DNA from: Paenibacillus macerans
Lineage (GTDB): Bacteria > Bacillota > Bacilli > Paenibacillales > Paenibacillaceae
Assembly: GCF_023715465.1 (NCBI RefSeq)
Contig: NZ_JAMBOE010000015.1
Coordinates: 62,001 to 126,000, forward strand
DNA: 64,000 bases
Reading direction: 5' to 3'
Shown: one piece after another, positions 1-8,001 of the stretch
Position numbering within the stretch: position 1 is the first letter of the stretch
Layout of the letters: every line of letters begins with the position of its first letter
The notes under the pieces: generated by a model
Told to the model about the DNA's origin: nothing
What the model saw: only the letters and a program-made list of their open reading frames with translations
Databases searched by the model: none
Made by a program: the position numbers and the translations under genes

Positions 1-193
1 GGCGGCCTTGACGGCCCAAGTTAATGGCGCGTTCATCCCAAGTACGGGTGAATACCATGCGGTACATCAGTTCTTTCAATTGATCGTCGGAGAGCTCCGG
101 CAGTTTATCTTTGTTAACGATTTCACCGGCCGGTGACAGCACGGACAAAGCTTCGACTTCCTCCGTATATACTTCATAAGGAATCTTGCTCAT
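1..193 (-). CDS. pdhA: Pyruvate dehydrogenase E1 alpha subunit, N-terminal fragment
   Basis: The reverse strand reads an open frame from an ATG at 193 to the window edge, about 64 residues, beginning MSKIPYEVYTEEVEALSVLS and continuing through the motif MYRMVFTRTWDERAINLGRQ. This is the typical start of Gram-positive PdhA, the thiamine-diphosphate E1 alpha subunit that decarboxylates pyruvate in the pyruvate dehydrogenase complex. A GAGGTG ribosome site sits just upstream. The rest of the gene, and presumably pdhB, pdhC and pdhD, lie outside the window. Identification rests on recognition of the N-terminal signature; the thiamine-binding core is not visible here. Confidence 0.9.
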   Translation of the reverse strand, partial: MSKIPYEVYTEEVEALSVLSPAGEIVNKDKLPELSDDQLKELMYRMVFTRTWDERAINLGRQGR

Positions 194-245
194 TTTTTTC
201 ACCTCGACTAAAAATTTGATTATCTTGTTCCTCTGTTATAGAATT

Positions 246-275
246 ATTATACTCCTGTTTCATTCTGAAAGTCAA
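246..275 (-). promoter_or_regulatory. Probable sigma-A promoter of pdhA
   Basis: On the reverse strand TTGACT (270-275) and a perfect TATAAT (246-251) are separated by 18 bp, about 50 bp before the pdhA start codon. It is the best promoter match in the divergent pdhA/esterase spacer. Confidence 0.6.
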
Positions 276-290
276 AGGAATTAAGGAGAA

Positions 291-320
291 TTGTGTCATA
301 TTTTTATTTTTGTTTATATA
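291..320 (+). promoter_or_regulatory. Possible promoter of the esterase gene
   Basis: TTGTGT (291-296) and TTATAT or TATATA (314-320) are spaced 17-18 bp in a very AT-rich stretch upstream of the plus-strand esterase. AT-richness makes chance matches likely, so this is only a candidate. Confidence 0.3.
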
Positions 321-387
321 ACAGTTTTCTCAAATTAATATAACACAAATTCCATTTAACCTATCATGACAAGGAGCGTGTAGAAGC

Positions 388-1116
388 ATGACGGATTCGC
401 GCTATTTGAAACGAACCATTATTAAGAAAGAAATCGACAGCACCTACTTGGGGGAAAAACGATATCTTCGTATTTACCTGCCTCCCGGGTACAACGAAAT
501 TTTGAGTTATCCTGTGGTATATTGTCAGGATGGCGAAGAGTTTTTCAATTTTGGACGCATCGCCACGCACGCTAATCAGCTGATCCTCGACGAAGGAATC
601 GATCCGTTTATCATCGTTGGCGTGGAAGTGGATACGAAAGTGCGCACCGAGGAATACGCCCCGTTCGGCAACCGTTTTGAGGCTTATACCCGCTGTTTTA
701 CGGAAGAAATTATTCCCTTCATTGAGCGGAATTATCCGGTTCGGCGCGAATGCGGAGAAAGGGTTCTGGCCGGCGATTCTCTGGGGGCGACCGTCTCCCT
801 CCACCTCGCTATGAAAAACCCGGAACTGTTTTCCAAAATCATCAGCTTGTCCGGCGCGTACTATGAACCGTCCCTCAAGCTATTGGCCGAAGAAACGGAC
901 TTGTCCAGCCTGTCCTTGTTCATGGTCGTCGGACTGCAGGAAGATCATTATACAACCGACACGGGAACCTATAATTTCGTCGAATTGAATCGCAAGGCCA
1001 AAGCGCTGCTTGAGGAACGGGGAGCCAAGATCGTTTATGCCGAAAAAGACGGCAAACATTTATGGGGCTTTTGGCAGCAAGAGCTTCCCGGAGCGCTGGT
1101 CCATTTCCTAAAATAG
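388..1116 (+). CDS. Putative esterase, alpha/beta-hydrolase of the esterase D / enterochelin esterase type
   Basis: The 242-residue product has the layout of the PF00756 esterase family: a beta-strand-rich N-terminus (RYLRIYLPPGY), a nucleophile elbow GDSLGA with Ser131, and a C-terminal KDGKHLWGFW segment that supplies the likely catalytic His224. There is no signal peptide, so it should act in the cytoplasm on an unknown carboxylic ester. The ATG at 388 follows an AAGGAG ribosome site. It is divergently transcribed from pdhA and ends in a strong terminator, so it looks monocistronic. The natural substrate cannot be read from the sequence. Confidence 0.8.
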   Translation: MTDSRYLKRTIIKKEIDSTYLGEKRYLRIYLPPGYNEILSYPVVYCQDGEEFFNFGRIATHANQLILDEGIDPFIIVGVEVDTKVRTEEYAPFGNRFEAYTRCFTEEIIPFIERNYPVRRECGERVLAGDSLGATVSLHLAMKNPELFSKIISLSGAYYEPSLKLLAEETDLSSLSLFMVVGLQEDHYTTDTGTYNFVELNRKAKALLEERGAKIVYAEKDGKHLWGFWQQELPGALVHFLK

Positions 1117-1151
1117 CGCTTGCAAAACAAACGGGCGCCGATCCCAAACTA

Positions 1152-1206
1152 CAGAGGCTGTCTTAATATAGTAGAAACTACTTCGGACAGCCTCTGGTTG
1201 TTTTTT
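1152..1206 (+). terminator. Rho-independent terminator of the esterase gene
   Basis: A perfect 11-bp stem, CAGAGGCTGTC (1152-1162) with GACAGCCTCTG (1186-1196), is followed by GTTGTTTTTTATTT. It lies between convergent genes; the T-run is on the plus side, so it mainly serves the esterase. Confidence 0.85.
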
Positions 1207-1208
1207 AT

Positions 1209-1880
1209 TTAATTGCGATGAACCGATCCGGAAGCGGCAACACGCTCGCCTTTCGGCAGCTCTACCGGAGTTTCGGGCGCTTTAAGCGACCGGCGCGGCA
1301 GCTTCCATTTGTAATGAACGGATAACATACGAAAAAATACGACAATCGCAAACAGCAGGATCAATTCCAGCGTGGATTTGAAAACTCCGAAGCCTACGGC
1401 AAGCCCCGCCAGCATCGCCCATACCGCGTAAATCTCATCGCGCAGCACCAGCGGTTTGCGTCCGGCAAGCAAATCGCGGATAATTCCGCCGCCGATCCCA
1501 GTAAGCACCGCCGCTACGAGCACCGCGCTCATCGGGTGCTTCATTTCCGTGGCATACAGCGCACCTTGAATGGCAAAGGCCGACAGGCCGATGGCGTCAA
1601 AAAACACCTCCGCCCTTTTCCAATGCCTGATCCAGGGCAGCGGCAAAATAAAAGCTACCAGCACGGACAACACCGCGAGCAAAATCAAATCACTTTGCCC
1701 CCACAACGTCGTTACCGGTATGCCAATAAGCACATTGCGCACGATTCCCCCGCCAAACGCCGTAACCAAACCAAGCACCAAAACGCCCAGGATGTCGTAC
1801 TCCTCTTCCATCGCCACAAACGCTCCCGACATGGCAAACGCGATGGTCCCGATGATGCTGAAAATGTCAAATATGTGCAT
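1209..1880 (-). CDS. TRIC/UPF0126 family membrane protein
   Basis: A 223-residue integral membrane protein with about seven hydrophobic segments and two internally homologous halves, each carrying the family signature: GGGIVRN near residue 43 and GGGIIRD near residue 130. This is the YvgT/YadS (UPF0126) family, related by structure to trimeric intracellular cation channels that conduct potassium. The C-terminus is a short basic cytoplasmic tail. The ATG at 1880 has only a weak purine-rich ribosome site. It is convergent with the esterase and divergent from thiN. Family assignment is firm; transported ion and role are inference from homologues. Confidence 0.82.
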   Translation of the reverse strand: MHIFDIFSIIGTIAFAMSGAFVAMEEEYDILGVLVLGLVTAFGGGIVRNVLIGIPVTTLWGQSDLILLAVLSVLVAFILPLPWIRHWKRAEVFFDAIGLSAFAIQGALYATEMKHPMSAVLVAAVLTGIGGGIIRDLLAGRKPLVLRDEIYAVWAMLAGLAVGFGVFKSTLELILLFAIVVFFRMLSVHYKWKLPRRSLKAPETPVELPKGERVAASGSVHRN

Positions 1881-1953
1881 CTCTTTTGTACTCTTCCGCC
1901 CTCTCTTTCGCCCCTTATGCCTGCATCATCCATTTTAGGCCTTTGCACCAAAA

Positions 1954-1982
1954 TTGTGCAACCCTCAAATTTGAATTATACT
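1954..1982 (+). promoter_or_regulatory. thiN: Probable sigma-A promoter of thiN
   Basis: TTGTGC (1954-1959), a 17-bp spacer and TATACT (1977-1982). Predicted initiation near 1989 lies beyond the upstream in-frame ATG at 1985, which supports the start codon at 2021. No TPP riboswitch is seen. Confidence 0.55.
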
Positions 1983-2020
1983 ACATGAACAAGGGATTCA
2001 ACCAGAAAGGAAGAAAAGAA

Positions 2021-2662
2021 ATGACTGGAAAGCGAGTGCTCATTTTTGCGGGCGGACGCATCGACCCTGATGTAATAAAGGATATCCGAGCGGATGATGT
2101 GGTGATCGGCGCCGACCGGGGCGCGCTATTTTTGGTAGAGCAGGGAATCCGGCCGCACCTGGCGGTTGGTGATTTCGATTCCGTCAGTCCCGGAGAGCTG
2201 GACAAAATCAAAGAGAACAGTATGGAGCTCATCGCCTGCGATCCTATCGACAAAGATTTGACCGATACCGAGTTGGCCTATGACCTGGCATTGCAACAAC
2301 AGCCTGCGGAAATCTTGATGACCGGCGTCATCGGGACAAGGCTTGACCATACGCTCGCCAATGTGCATATGATGCTGCGCGGCCTGCAGCAACAGATTCG
2401 CACCGACATTTGGGACAAGCACAATTACATAACGTTAACCGATTCCGAGTGCCGGATTTTGGACCGCGGCTATACTTACGTTTCCCTCCTCCCGTTTACC
2501 CCTGAAGTGACGGGGATAACGCTCACAGGTTTTTTGTACCCCCTGGAAAATGCCAGCTTGCGCATAGGCCAATCACTGGGCGTCAGCAACCGTTTGACGG
2601 GTCCCGAAGGAATCGTCCGGATTTCAAGCGGTCTCTTGCTCATTATGCAAAGTAAAGATTAA
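2021..2662 (+). CDS. thiN: Thiamine pyrophosphokinase
   Basis: A 213-residue protein starting MTGKRVLIFAGG, matching the length and layout of Bacillus ThiN (YloS). It transfers pyrophosphate from ATP to thiamine to make thiamine diphosphate, the cofactor of the pyruvate dehydrogenase encoded at the window edge. Family motifs seen are GADRGA, GDFDSVSPGEL, DPIDKDLTDTELA and GVIGTRLDHTLAN. The frame is open further upstream, but the ATG at 2021 has an AAAGGAAG ribosome site and lies downstream of the predicted promoter. It is a single-gene unit closed by a strong hairpin terminator. Confidence 0.92.
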   Translation: MTGKRVLIFAGGRIDPDVIKDIRADDVVIGADRGALFLVEQGIRPHLAVGDFDSVSPGELDKIKENSMELIACDPIDKDLTDTELAYDLALQQQPAEILMTGVIGTRLDHTLANVHMMLRGLQQQIRTDIWDKHNYITLTDSECRILDRGYTYVSLLPFTPEVTGITLTGFLYPLENASLRIGQSLGVSNRLTGPEGIVRISSGLLLIMQSKD

Positions 2663-2706
2663 ATGAAAACAATTTTGTAACCTTTTTGTTCGTTTACATA
2701 TATGTG

Positions 2707-2735
2707 AAAAAACCTTGATGAATCAAGGTTTTTTT
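2707..2735. terminator. Bidirectional-type rho-independent terminator after thiN
   Basis: The stem AACCTTGA (2711-2718) pairs with TCAAGGTT (2723-2730) around a TGAA loop, with A-tract before and T-tract after. It directly follows thiN. Confidence 0.85.
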
Positions 2736-2922
2736 ATTTGCAATCGCCAAACCTCTCTTCTTTTTCTTAAAATCTGTAAACTTTAATGTTTTTTTAATAA
2801 AGGCCATCAAACTATGAATATATCAGGTATTTAGGAGTTTATACCACATAATGGGAGGTAACAATTCTGTTATACTTCTCTACGAACCGGTTGAAAAACA
2901 ATAACTCTTGGAGGTATACAAC

Positions 2923-3432
2923 ATGAACATGCGCAGCATATTCCAAAAAGTATTGACGGTTGGCATCGTGTCCACCATCGGTTTCAGCACTCTGCTTGCT
3001 AGCGGGGCTGAACCTGTACAAGCCCAGTCGGCAACAGCTAATGCTGTTTCGAAAGGAACTCAAATCGTTAACTTCGGAAAACAATTTATGGGTACGCCTT
3101 ACAAATTTGGCGCTTCTACTTCGACAACTAGAGTTTTTGATTGCTCGTCATTTATGAAGTACATTTTTAAAAAGTACGGCGTTGACCTGCCCCGGACTTC
3201 CGTTGCTCAATCGAAGGAAGGTTATGCGGTTTCCAAGTCCAACCTGAAGCCCGGCGACCTGGTGTTCTTCTCCAGCGGCAGCCGCGCGAACGGCCATAAC
3301 GTGACGCACGTTGCCGTTTACATGGGAGGCGGTAAAATTCTGCACACTTACGGTAAACCGGGTGTTACGATTTCCGATCTGAACTCCGGAAACTGGAAAA
3401 GAACTTATCTGAAAGCCCGCCGCGTCCTGTAA
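2923..3432 (+). CDS. Secreted NlpC/P60 cell-wall peptidase
   Basis: A 169-residue protein with a signal peptide (basic MNMR start, hydrophobic core to about residue 28, likely cleavage near VQAQS at 33-37) and an NlpC/P60 domain. Catalytic residues read as Cys74 in FDCSSF, His129 in THVAVYMG and a third polar residue near His141 in ILHTYG. Such enzymes usually cleave D-gamma-glutamyl-diaminopimelate bonds in peptidoglycan. No LysM or SH3 wall-binding domain is present, so it is a minimal enzyme. The ATG at 2923 follows TTGGAGG. It is flanked by terminators on both sides and so is monocistronic. Confidence 0.9.
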   Translation: MNMRSIFQKVLTVGIVSTIGFSTLLASGAEPVQAQSATANAVSKGTQIVNFGKQFMGTPYKFGASTSTTRVFDCSSFMKYIFKKYGVDLPRTSVAQSKEGYAVSKSNLKPGDLVFFSSGSRANGHNVTHVAVYMGGGKILHTYGKPGVTISDLNSGNWKRTYLKARRVL

Positions 3433-3463
3433 ACTTTGATCGAATCGGTACAATTCACCCTTT

Positions 3464-3493
3464 ATCCCGGCAGCCTCTCTGCCGGGATTTTTG
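3464..3493 (+). terminator. Rho-independent terminator of the NlpC/P60 gene
   Basis: The 10-bp stem ATCCCGGCAG (3464-3473) pairs with CTGCCGGGAT (3479-3488), followed by a T-run. Confidence 0.85.
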
Positions 3494-3498
3494 TCGTT

Positions 3499-4176
3499 TC
3501 ATTGCAGCATATATCCCGTTCCGCGCACCGTGTGCAGCAATTTTTGCTTTTGCCCGCGATCGATTTTTTTGCGCAAATGACGAATATAGACATCGACTAC
3601 GTTCGTGCCGGTGGCAAAATCGTAACCCCACACTTGCTGCAAAATCATCTCCCTGCCGCATACTTTTCCTGCCCGTTTTAACAAAAACAGCAGCAAATCA
3701 AACTCTTTCGGCGTCAGCCTAATCGCCTCATCCCCACGATACACTTTGCGGCTTTTCAGTTCCATCCGCAAATCCTCGTAGCTCAGCTCCGTAAGCGAAC
3801 CATCCCCGATCCGTTTGAACAGCGCGATTAAATGCCCGGCTCGGGCATACAACTCGGCGATCGGGACGTCAATACTTACGACATCGTTTGCACCGGCAGA
3901 AAACCCGGTCACGACTTCATCCGTGCTCCAGTCGCGTAATAGGAGGATGAGTGGGTAGGCGGCAAATCGGCCAACCTGCTGCAAAATTTCCCCCGCGGAC
4001 ATATCCGGCAAATCCGCTCCCAACAGCACCAGGTCCGGAAACTCCTGTTCCAGATAACGGAGCGTACCTTTTCCGTTCCGATGCTGCGAAACTTCGTACC
4101 CCGCCTCTTCCAGCCCTAATCTTAATCGTTCCCCTGCGGAAGGATCCGCCAAGGACAACAGCACCTTCCTTTTCAT
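3499..4176 (-). CDS. OmpR/PhoB-type response regulator with degenerate receiver
   Basis: About 225 residues: a receiver-like domain followed by an intact OmpR winged helix (RLTPKEFDLLLFLL, VVDVYIRHLRKKID, TVRGTGYML). The receiver lacks the usual phosphorylation set. The phospho-acceptor position reads LLGADLPDM instead of LLDxxLPxM, the first acidic pair is reduced to ADPS, and the conserved Thr-Lys-Pro near the end is replaced by DVP. No histidine kinase is adjacent. It therefore probably works without Asp phosphorylation, like other atypical regulators; this is inference. The ATG at 4176 is preferred to an upstream TTG at 4209. Its target is unknown. Confidence 0.85.
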   Translation of the reverse strand: MKRKVLLSLADPSAGERLRLGLEEAGYEVSQHRNGKGTLRYLEQEFPDLVLLGADLPDMSAGEILQQVGRFAAYPLILLLRDWSTDEVVTGFSAGANDVVSIDVPIAELYARAGHLIALFKRIGDGSLTELSYEDLRMELKSRKVYRGDEAIRLTPKEFDLLLFLLKRAGKVCGREMILQQVWGYDFATGTNVVDVYIRHLRKKIDRGQKQKLLHTVRGTGYMLQ

Positions 4177-4297
4177 TTTAGCCCCAACCACCTTGCCTGC
4201 AAATGCCAACCCTATCTTATAAGATGGTCATTCTGCGCAAAAAGCATTCCAAACGTCCTTGGGGAATGAAATGGTCCTCGGCCTACCCCAGCTCGGT

Positions 4298-5353
4298 CTA
4301 CCCCAAATAGCGGTCATAGATCCGCCTGGCTTCAACCGGGTCTTTCGTGCCGTGAATCAGGGCCCGTCCGTCCTCGAACAATACCAGCCGACGTTCGCCG
4401 ATCTTGTAGGACAGCAGGAACGGATTCACTTCAACCTTGCCTTCATCCAGACGGCTAAGCGCTCTTGCCATATCGGGCAGGTTCAACTTCCGCTTTTGGG
4501 CCGGCCGGATCTGAACCGTATCCCTGCCGCAGAGCACTTCGGTTTTCCGGTGACTCGCCGCGGATAGGTACGGGAAGTCGGGATGCGCACCGCAGGAAGG
4601 ACATTCTTCCCGTTTGGCGGAGGCCACCTTGATGGAGGCTTGTTCGTTGCGCCACAAATCAAAGGTCAATAACGTTCCGCGCAGCGCTTCCGGATGCCCG
4701 GTTAACAGCTTTAACGCCTCCGTCGTCTGATGGGCCACGACCGTTTGAACCGCCGAAGGGATAACGCCAACCGTATCGCAGGTATCGCCGCCCATGGGGA
4801 TCGTCCCGAGCAAACAGTTCAAGCAAGGCGTTACTCCCGGCAAAATCGTAAACGTGATGCCATAGCTGCCGACGCAGCCCCCGTAAATCCACGGAACCCG
4901 GTATTTTTGCGAAATATCGTTGATCATCATCCTGGTATCGAAGTTGTCCGTCGCGTCCATAATCAAATGGACACCGGGGATAAGCATCTCCAGCTCTTCC
5001 GGCCCTACATCCGTCACAAACGCCTCGATCTCAACCGTGCTATTGATCGCCTTCAGCCGCTCGCGCGCCGCGACCGCCTTTGGCACTCTTGCGGCGGCAT
5101 CCGCTTCCGAAAACAGCTGCTGCCGCTGCAAATTGCTCCATTCCACATAATCGCGGTCCGCGATAACGACATGCCCCACCCCGGACCTTGTGAGCGCTTC
5201 GGCGATTCCGGTCCCGAGCGCTCCCGCCCCGATGATCAGCACCTTCGCTTTCCCCAGCATATCCTGGCCTGCTGCGCCGATCGGAGCAAAAAGCTTTTGC
5301 CGCGAATAGCGGTCGGCTTTATCGCCTGGTGCCGTGGTATCTTCTATCTTCAT
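4298..5353 (-). CDS. ThiF/MoeB/HesA-family E1-like adenylyltransferase
   Basis: A 351-residue protein with a nucleotide-binding fold (VLIIGAGALGTGIAEAL near residue 38), DRDYVEWSNLQRQ, and MDATDNFDTR, all standard in E1-like enzymes that adenylate the C-terminal glycine of MoaD or ThiS. Two CxxC-type pairs, CLNC and CPSC, are the expected zinc ligands. A C-terminal tail of about 80 residues follows. No moaD, thiS or thiG gene is nearby, so whether it serves molybdopterin or thiamine thiazole synthesis cannot be settled. The ATG at 5353 has a GGGGAGGAT ribosome site. It is co-directional with the upstream pilus-like operon. Confidence 0.85.
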   Translation of the reverse strand: MKIEDTTAPGDKADRYSRQKLFAPIGAAGQDMLGKAKVLIIGAGALGTGIAEALTRSGVGHVVIADRDYVEWSNLQRQQLFSEADAAARVPKAVAARERLKAINSTVEIEAFVTDVGPEELEMLIPGVHLIMDATDNFDTRMMINDISQKYRVPWIYGGCVGSYGITFTILPGVTPCLNCLLGTIPMGGDTCDTVGVIPSAVQTVVAHQTTEALKLLTGHPEALRGTLLTFDLWRNEQASIKVASAKREECPSCGAHPDFPYLSAASHRKTEVLCGRDTVQIRPAQKRKLNLPDMARALSRLDEGKVEVNPFLLSYKIGERRLVLFEDGRALIHGTKDPVEARRIYDRYLG

Positions 5354-5450
5354 GAAGGTATCCTCCCCATAATTCGCCTGGATGTTTATATAGTCAATTT
5401 TATCATCAAGGCTGCGGATTGTAACTTAGGGAATCTGCCATTCATTGGAT

Positions 5451-6452
5451 TTACAACCCTGACCATAAGCATTTCGCTTGAAAATAACCTTTAGCAGCCG
5501 CCTCCCGCTCTCCGGGGAACACCTCTCTCACCTTATACACGGAACTGTTCGCTTCCGGGCAGGTGTCCCGAAAATAATACTTAAGCCCGTTTCCCGTATT
5601 CACTCCGCCAAGCACGGCAGTGCTTCTCACAAGGCGTCCGCCGCCCAACGCATAGTTGTTGTAGTAACGGTCGCCGACGGGAATACCTTGCAGAAACACG
5701 AGCACCCCAACGTCGTCCAGCGTATTGTTCCATTCCTCCTGCGAAATGACCGGCAGCGTGAACGTATAATGAACGCCTTTTTTCAGGGCAAACTCATTAT
5801 GCCGATGAATTACCTTGGCGAGATCCTCCTCGATGCTTCGCACAATGGTCTGGCGCCGCACTTGATCAAACTGCTCATCATCTTGAAGGAGCGGAATCGT
5901 TAGCTCCGATTTGAGTTCGGTTTGCAGCCCGTCCGCCCATTCATCCAAACCGGAGTCGTAGGCGGTTATATACCGGTCCAACGTGAAGGAGATATCATTG
6001 CCATGGGCGTCCGCATATACGTAAGGCTTCTTGAGGCTCCAACGGTGCGTCATCACCGGACTACCGTCCGCTGCGGCCGACTCCGCCGCTGCATAAATCG
6101 AATACCCGTCGTAATCCATAACGACAATGGCAGGTATGTATACCAGCAAAGCCTGCTGCGCCAGCGGGTCATCCGCCACCCCGAAATGGATGTACAGGCT
6201 TTGCAGCAGCGCGGAAAGAGCCTGATCCTTATCGGCGCGCATCCATTTTTGTGAACCGTACCCGCTTTCGTATTGCTGGAGCTCATTGAGGTTCAGCGCG
6301 CTGCCGGCATCCTGGGCGGCCGTTCTCAGCGCCGTTGTATACCGCATTTCAAGCATGTCCGCTTCGCGGATATTTTCGGCATGCAAGCTGCCGAGCCAAA
6401 GGAACGGACTGACGATGAGCACAAACACGACTGCCCAATCAGTAATCTTCAT
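5451..6452 (-). CDS. Membrane-anchored protein of the Tad-like operon, last gene
   Basis: 333 residues with one hydrophobic N-terminal segment (about residues 5-25), the rest predicted extracytoplasmic. I recognise no named domain. The region IVVMDYDGYSIYAAAE followed by a helical, charged middle suggests a large pseudopilin-like or tip-type subunit, but that is inferred from its place as the last gene of the operon. Two Cys near the C-terminus (DTCPEA and QAKCLW) could form a disulphide. Its ATG at 6452 overlaps the end of the preceding gene by 14 bp, indicating translational coupling. Confidence 0.72.
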   Translation of the reverse strand: MKITDWAVVFVLIVSPFLWLGSLHAENIREADMLEMRYTTALRTAAQDAGSALNLNELQQYESGYGSQKWMRADKDQALSALLQSLYIHFGVADDPLAQQALLVYIPAIVVMDYDGYSIYAAAESAAADGSPVMTHRWSLKKPYVYADAHGNDISFTLDRYITAYDSGLDEWADGLQTELKSELTIPLLQDDEQFDQVRRQTIVRSIEEDLAKVIHRHNEFALKKGVHYTFTLPVISQEEWNNTLDDVGVLVFLQGIPVGDRYYNNYALGGGRLVRSTAVLGGVNTGNGLKYYFRDTCPEANSSVYKVREVFPGEREAAAKGYFQAKCLWSGL

Positions 6453-6993
6453 TTAATACCATACCCCCGTAGGTCAACACTTCTTTGTAGACCGGTGCTG
6501 CCTTGGTTCCATACAAAAATTCGGACAACACATCATACGGTGAACGTGATCGATCTTTTGCGGTAACGCTGAAAAAATCTCCCGCCTGCAGCGTATATTT
6601 CACTTGTTCCTCACTGGTTGCCGCCCGGTTCTCGCTAAACAGAACACCCAAGATCTCTTCAGTGTAATAGGCGTCGTACACGACGGTAAACTGGCCTTGA
6701 AACGTATTCGGGTCGGCCGGATCGCCATATTCGGGGTGATATTTTTTATGCCGGTGTTCAAGCTCAATATCGTAAAGATTACCTTCGGCTTCCAGGTCGC
6801 GGGTAAATTCCTCGTACATCACCGGTGAGATATACCCTTTCGTACGAACCGCATCGGCAAACTCGGTCAGGGCATGATAAGCCGCCAGGTAACGGATATC
6901 TTCTTCCCTATGAGCTGTCTGAACAGCCGGAAACAAGTACAGCAGCAGGACGGCCAGCAGTGCGGACGTGATTTTGGACAAAGCGTTGGTCAT
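6439..6993 (-). CDS. Small pilin-like/TadE-like protein of the Tad-like operon
   Basis: 184 residues: an N-terminal hydrophobic segment (about 9-26) preceded by a short polar head, then an exposed alpha/beta region. The stretch ALTEFADAVRTKGYISPVMY followed by a predicted helix resembles the TadE-like minor pilins that accompany Tad loci in Firmicutes, a resemblance from memory and not a proven match. No classical prepilin cleavage site (Gly before Phe/Met plus Glu5) is seen. The ATG at 6993 has an AAGGGAG ribosome site. It lies 13 bp after the previous gene and overlaps the next. Confidence 0.72.
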   Translation of the reverse strand: MTNALSKITSALLAVLLLYLFPAVQTAHREEDIRYLAAYHALTEFADAVRTKGYISPVMYEEFTRDLEAEGNLYDIELEHRHKKYHPEYGDPADPNTFQGQFTVVYDAYYTEEILGVLFSENRAATSEEQVKYTLQAGDFFSVTAKDRSRSPYDVLSEFLYGTKAAPVYKEVLTYGGMVLNEDY

Positions 6994-7006
6994 GTCGATC
7001 GCTCCC

Positions 7007-7471
7007 TTATTTCTTTGTGAACATCAGCTCCGCCAGCTGACCGTCGGCATCGTATTCACGCCGGGTTTCGTATTCCCCTTGCAGGTCAAGCAACGACAGC
7101 GTCTCCCTGCGCCTTTGTTCCAGAGCTTCGGCCGGTTCATCCCCGGTCAAGGCCGCAAACCGCCGGCCCTCCACCACGATCGGCACACCAAGCTCCACCC
7201 ATTGCTGCAGGCCGTAGAGCAAACTTAGGCCGGAGTATGTTTCCGTCCAATCCAGCGCGGCGTCCGCCGAATCGGACGAAGCGTCCAATGTTTTCGCAAG
7301 CATGCCGCCCGTCAAAGAAAACACGCTCCGCTCCTGAACATGGGTCTGCGCCGCCAACTGCTCCAACGCCAAATCCTGCCGCTCCGCAAAACTTAACGTG
7401 ATCATGGCCGCGGTCAGGCAAAGAGATACGGAGAGAAGCAGCCAGATCATGCTTTTTGCCTGGTTCATCAT
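7007..7471 (-). CDS. Small single-pass protein of the Tad-like operon
   Basis: 154 residues beginning MMNQAKSMIWLLLSVSLCLT, with one hydrophobic segment (about 8-28) and a soluble C-terminal domain rich in Glu, Leu and Ala. The domain is not recognised. By size, topology and position among similar genes it is probably a minor pilin-like subunit or assembly factor. The end is a short basic tail. Spacing is 19 bp from the upstream and 13 bp to the downstream gene, so it is certainly co-transcribed. Confidence 0.7.
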   Translation of the reverse strand: MMNQAKSMIWLLLSVSLCLTAAMITLSFAERQDLALEQLAAQTHVQERSVFSLTGGMLAKTLDASSDSADAALDWTETYSGLSLLYGLQQWVELGVPIVVEGRRFAALTGDEPAEALEQRRRETLSLLDLQGEYETRREYDADGQLAELMFTKK

Positions 7472-7490
7472 CTGTCCGACCGGCCCGCGA

Positions 7491-7979
7491 TCAACGGTTT
7501 ACCGTCGTTTGCGTAAATATAAGGCCGCGCACGACATTGGAGTTGTCCTTGACGACCTGGGCCTTAAATTTACCGCTGGGGTTCACGTATTCATCCAGCT
7601 CTTCATCCCAAGTATCGCTGATGTCCGCATTGCTTTTGCTCGCGACCGAACCGTAATCTCTCGCTGAAGACGAACCGATGTTCAAAATGTATCCGTACCA
7701 TTCCCCAACGCTGTTTTTCCCTGTTTTTACTTGGACGCCGAACTGGTCGCGGTCCTGGAATTTACGCAGCGCGTTCGTCACCTGCGAACCGCTGATCGTC
7801 GTATCGTCGTACACCGTAAACGAGGCCTGGGACAGCTCCGTCTGAATGTCGGAGAAATTGTTTTGCGCGGTTTTCGTCGCCTCCTGGGCGGAAACGAACA
7901 AAATGACCACAATCGTAATCAAAGCGATCGTCAAGAAAATACCGGCAGCTACCTTTAAAGCAGATGAAGCGTTATTCAT
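7491..7979 (-). CDS. Candidate major pilin-like protein of the Tad-like operon
   Basis: 162 residues starting MNNASSALKVAAGIF. A short polar head is followed at once by a strongly hydrophobic helix (about 8-31), an amphipathic continuation (SAQEATKTAQNNFSDIQTEL) and a Ser/Thr/Asp-rich C-terminal domain ending QTTVNR. This is the general shape of a type IV-type pilin, without a canonical cleavage motif. The ATG at 7979 has the strongest ribosome site in the operon (AAGGAGG at good spacing), which fits an abundant subunit. An upstream in-frame start at 8024 is less likely because it would overlap the platform gene. The pilin role is inference. Confidence 0.72.
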   Translation of the reverse strand: MNNASSALKVAAGIFLTIALITIVVILFVSAQEATKTAQNNFSDIQTELSQASFTVYDDTTISGSQVTNALRKFQDRDQFGVQVKTGKNSVGEWYGYILNIGSSSARDYGSVASKSNADISDTWDEELDEYVNPSGKFKAQVVKDNSNVVRGLIFTQTTVNR

Positions 7980-8001
7980 AAGTACAGTCCTCCTTGGTTC
8001 A

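Noticed and set aside
1886..2020. Extended N-terminus of ThiN from upstream in-frame ATGs
   Set aside because: The predicted promoter and ribosome site favour the ATG at 2021, which gives the standard family length.
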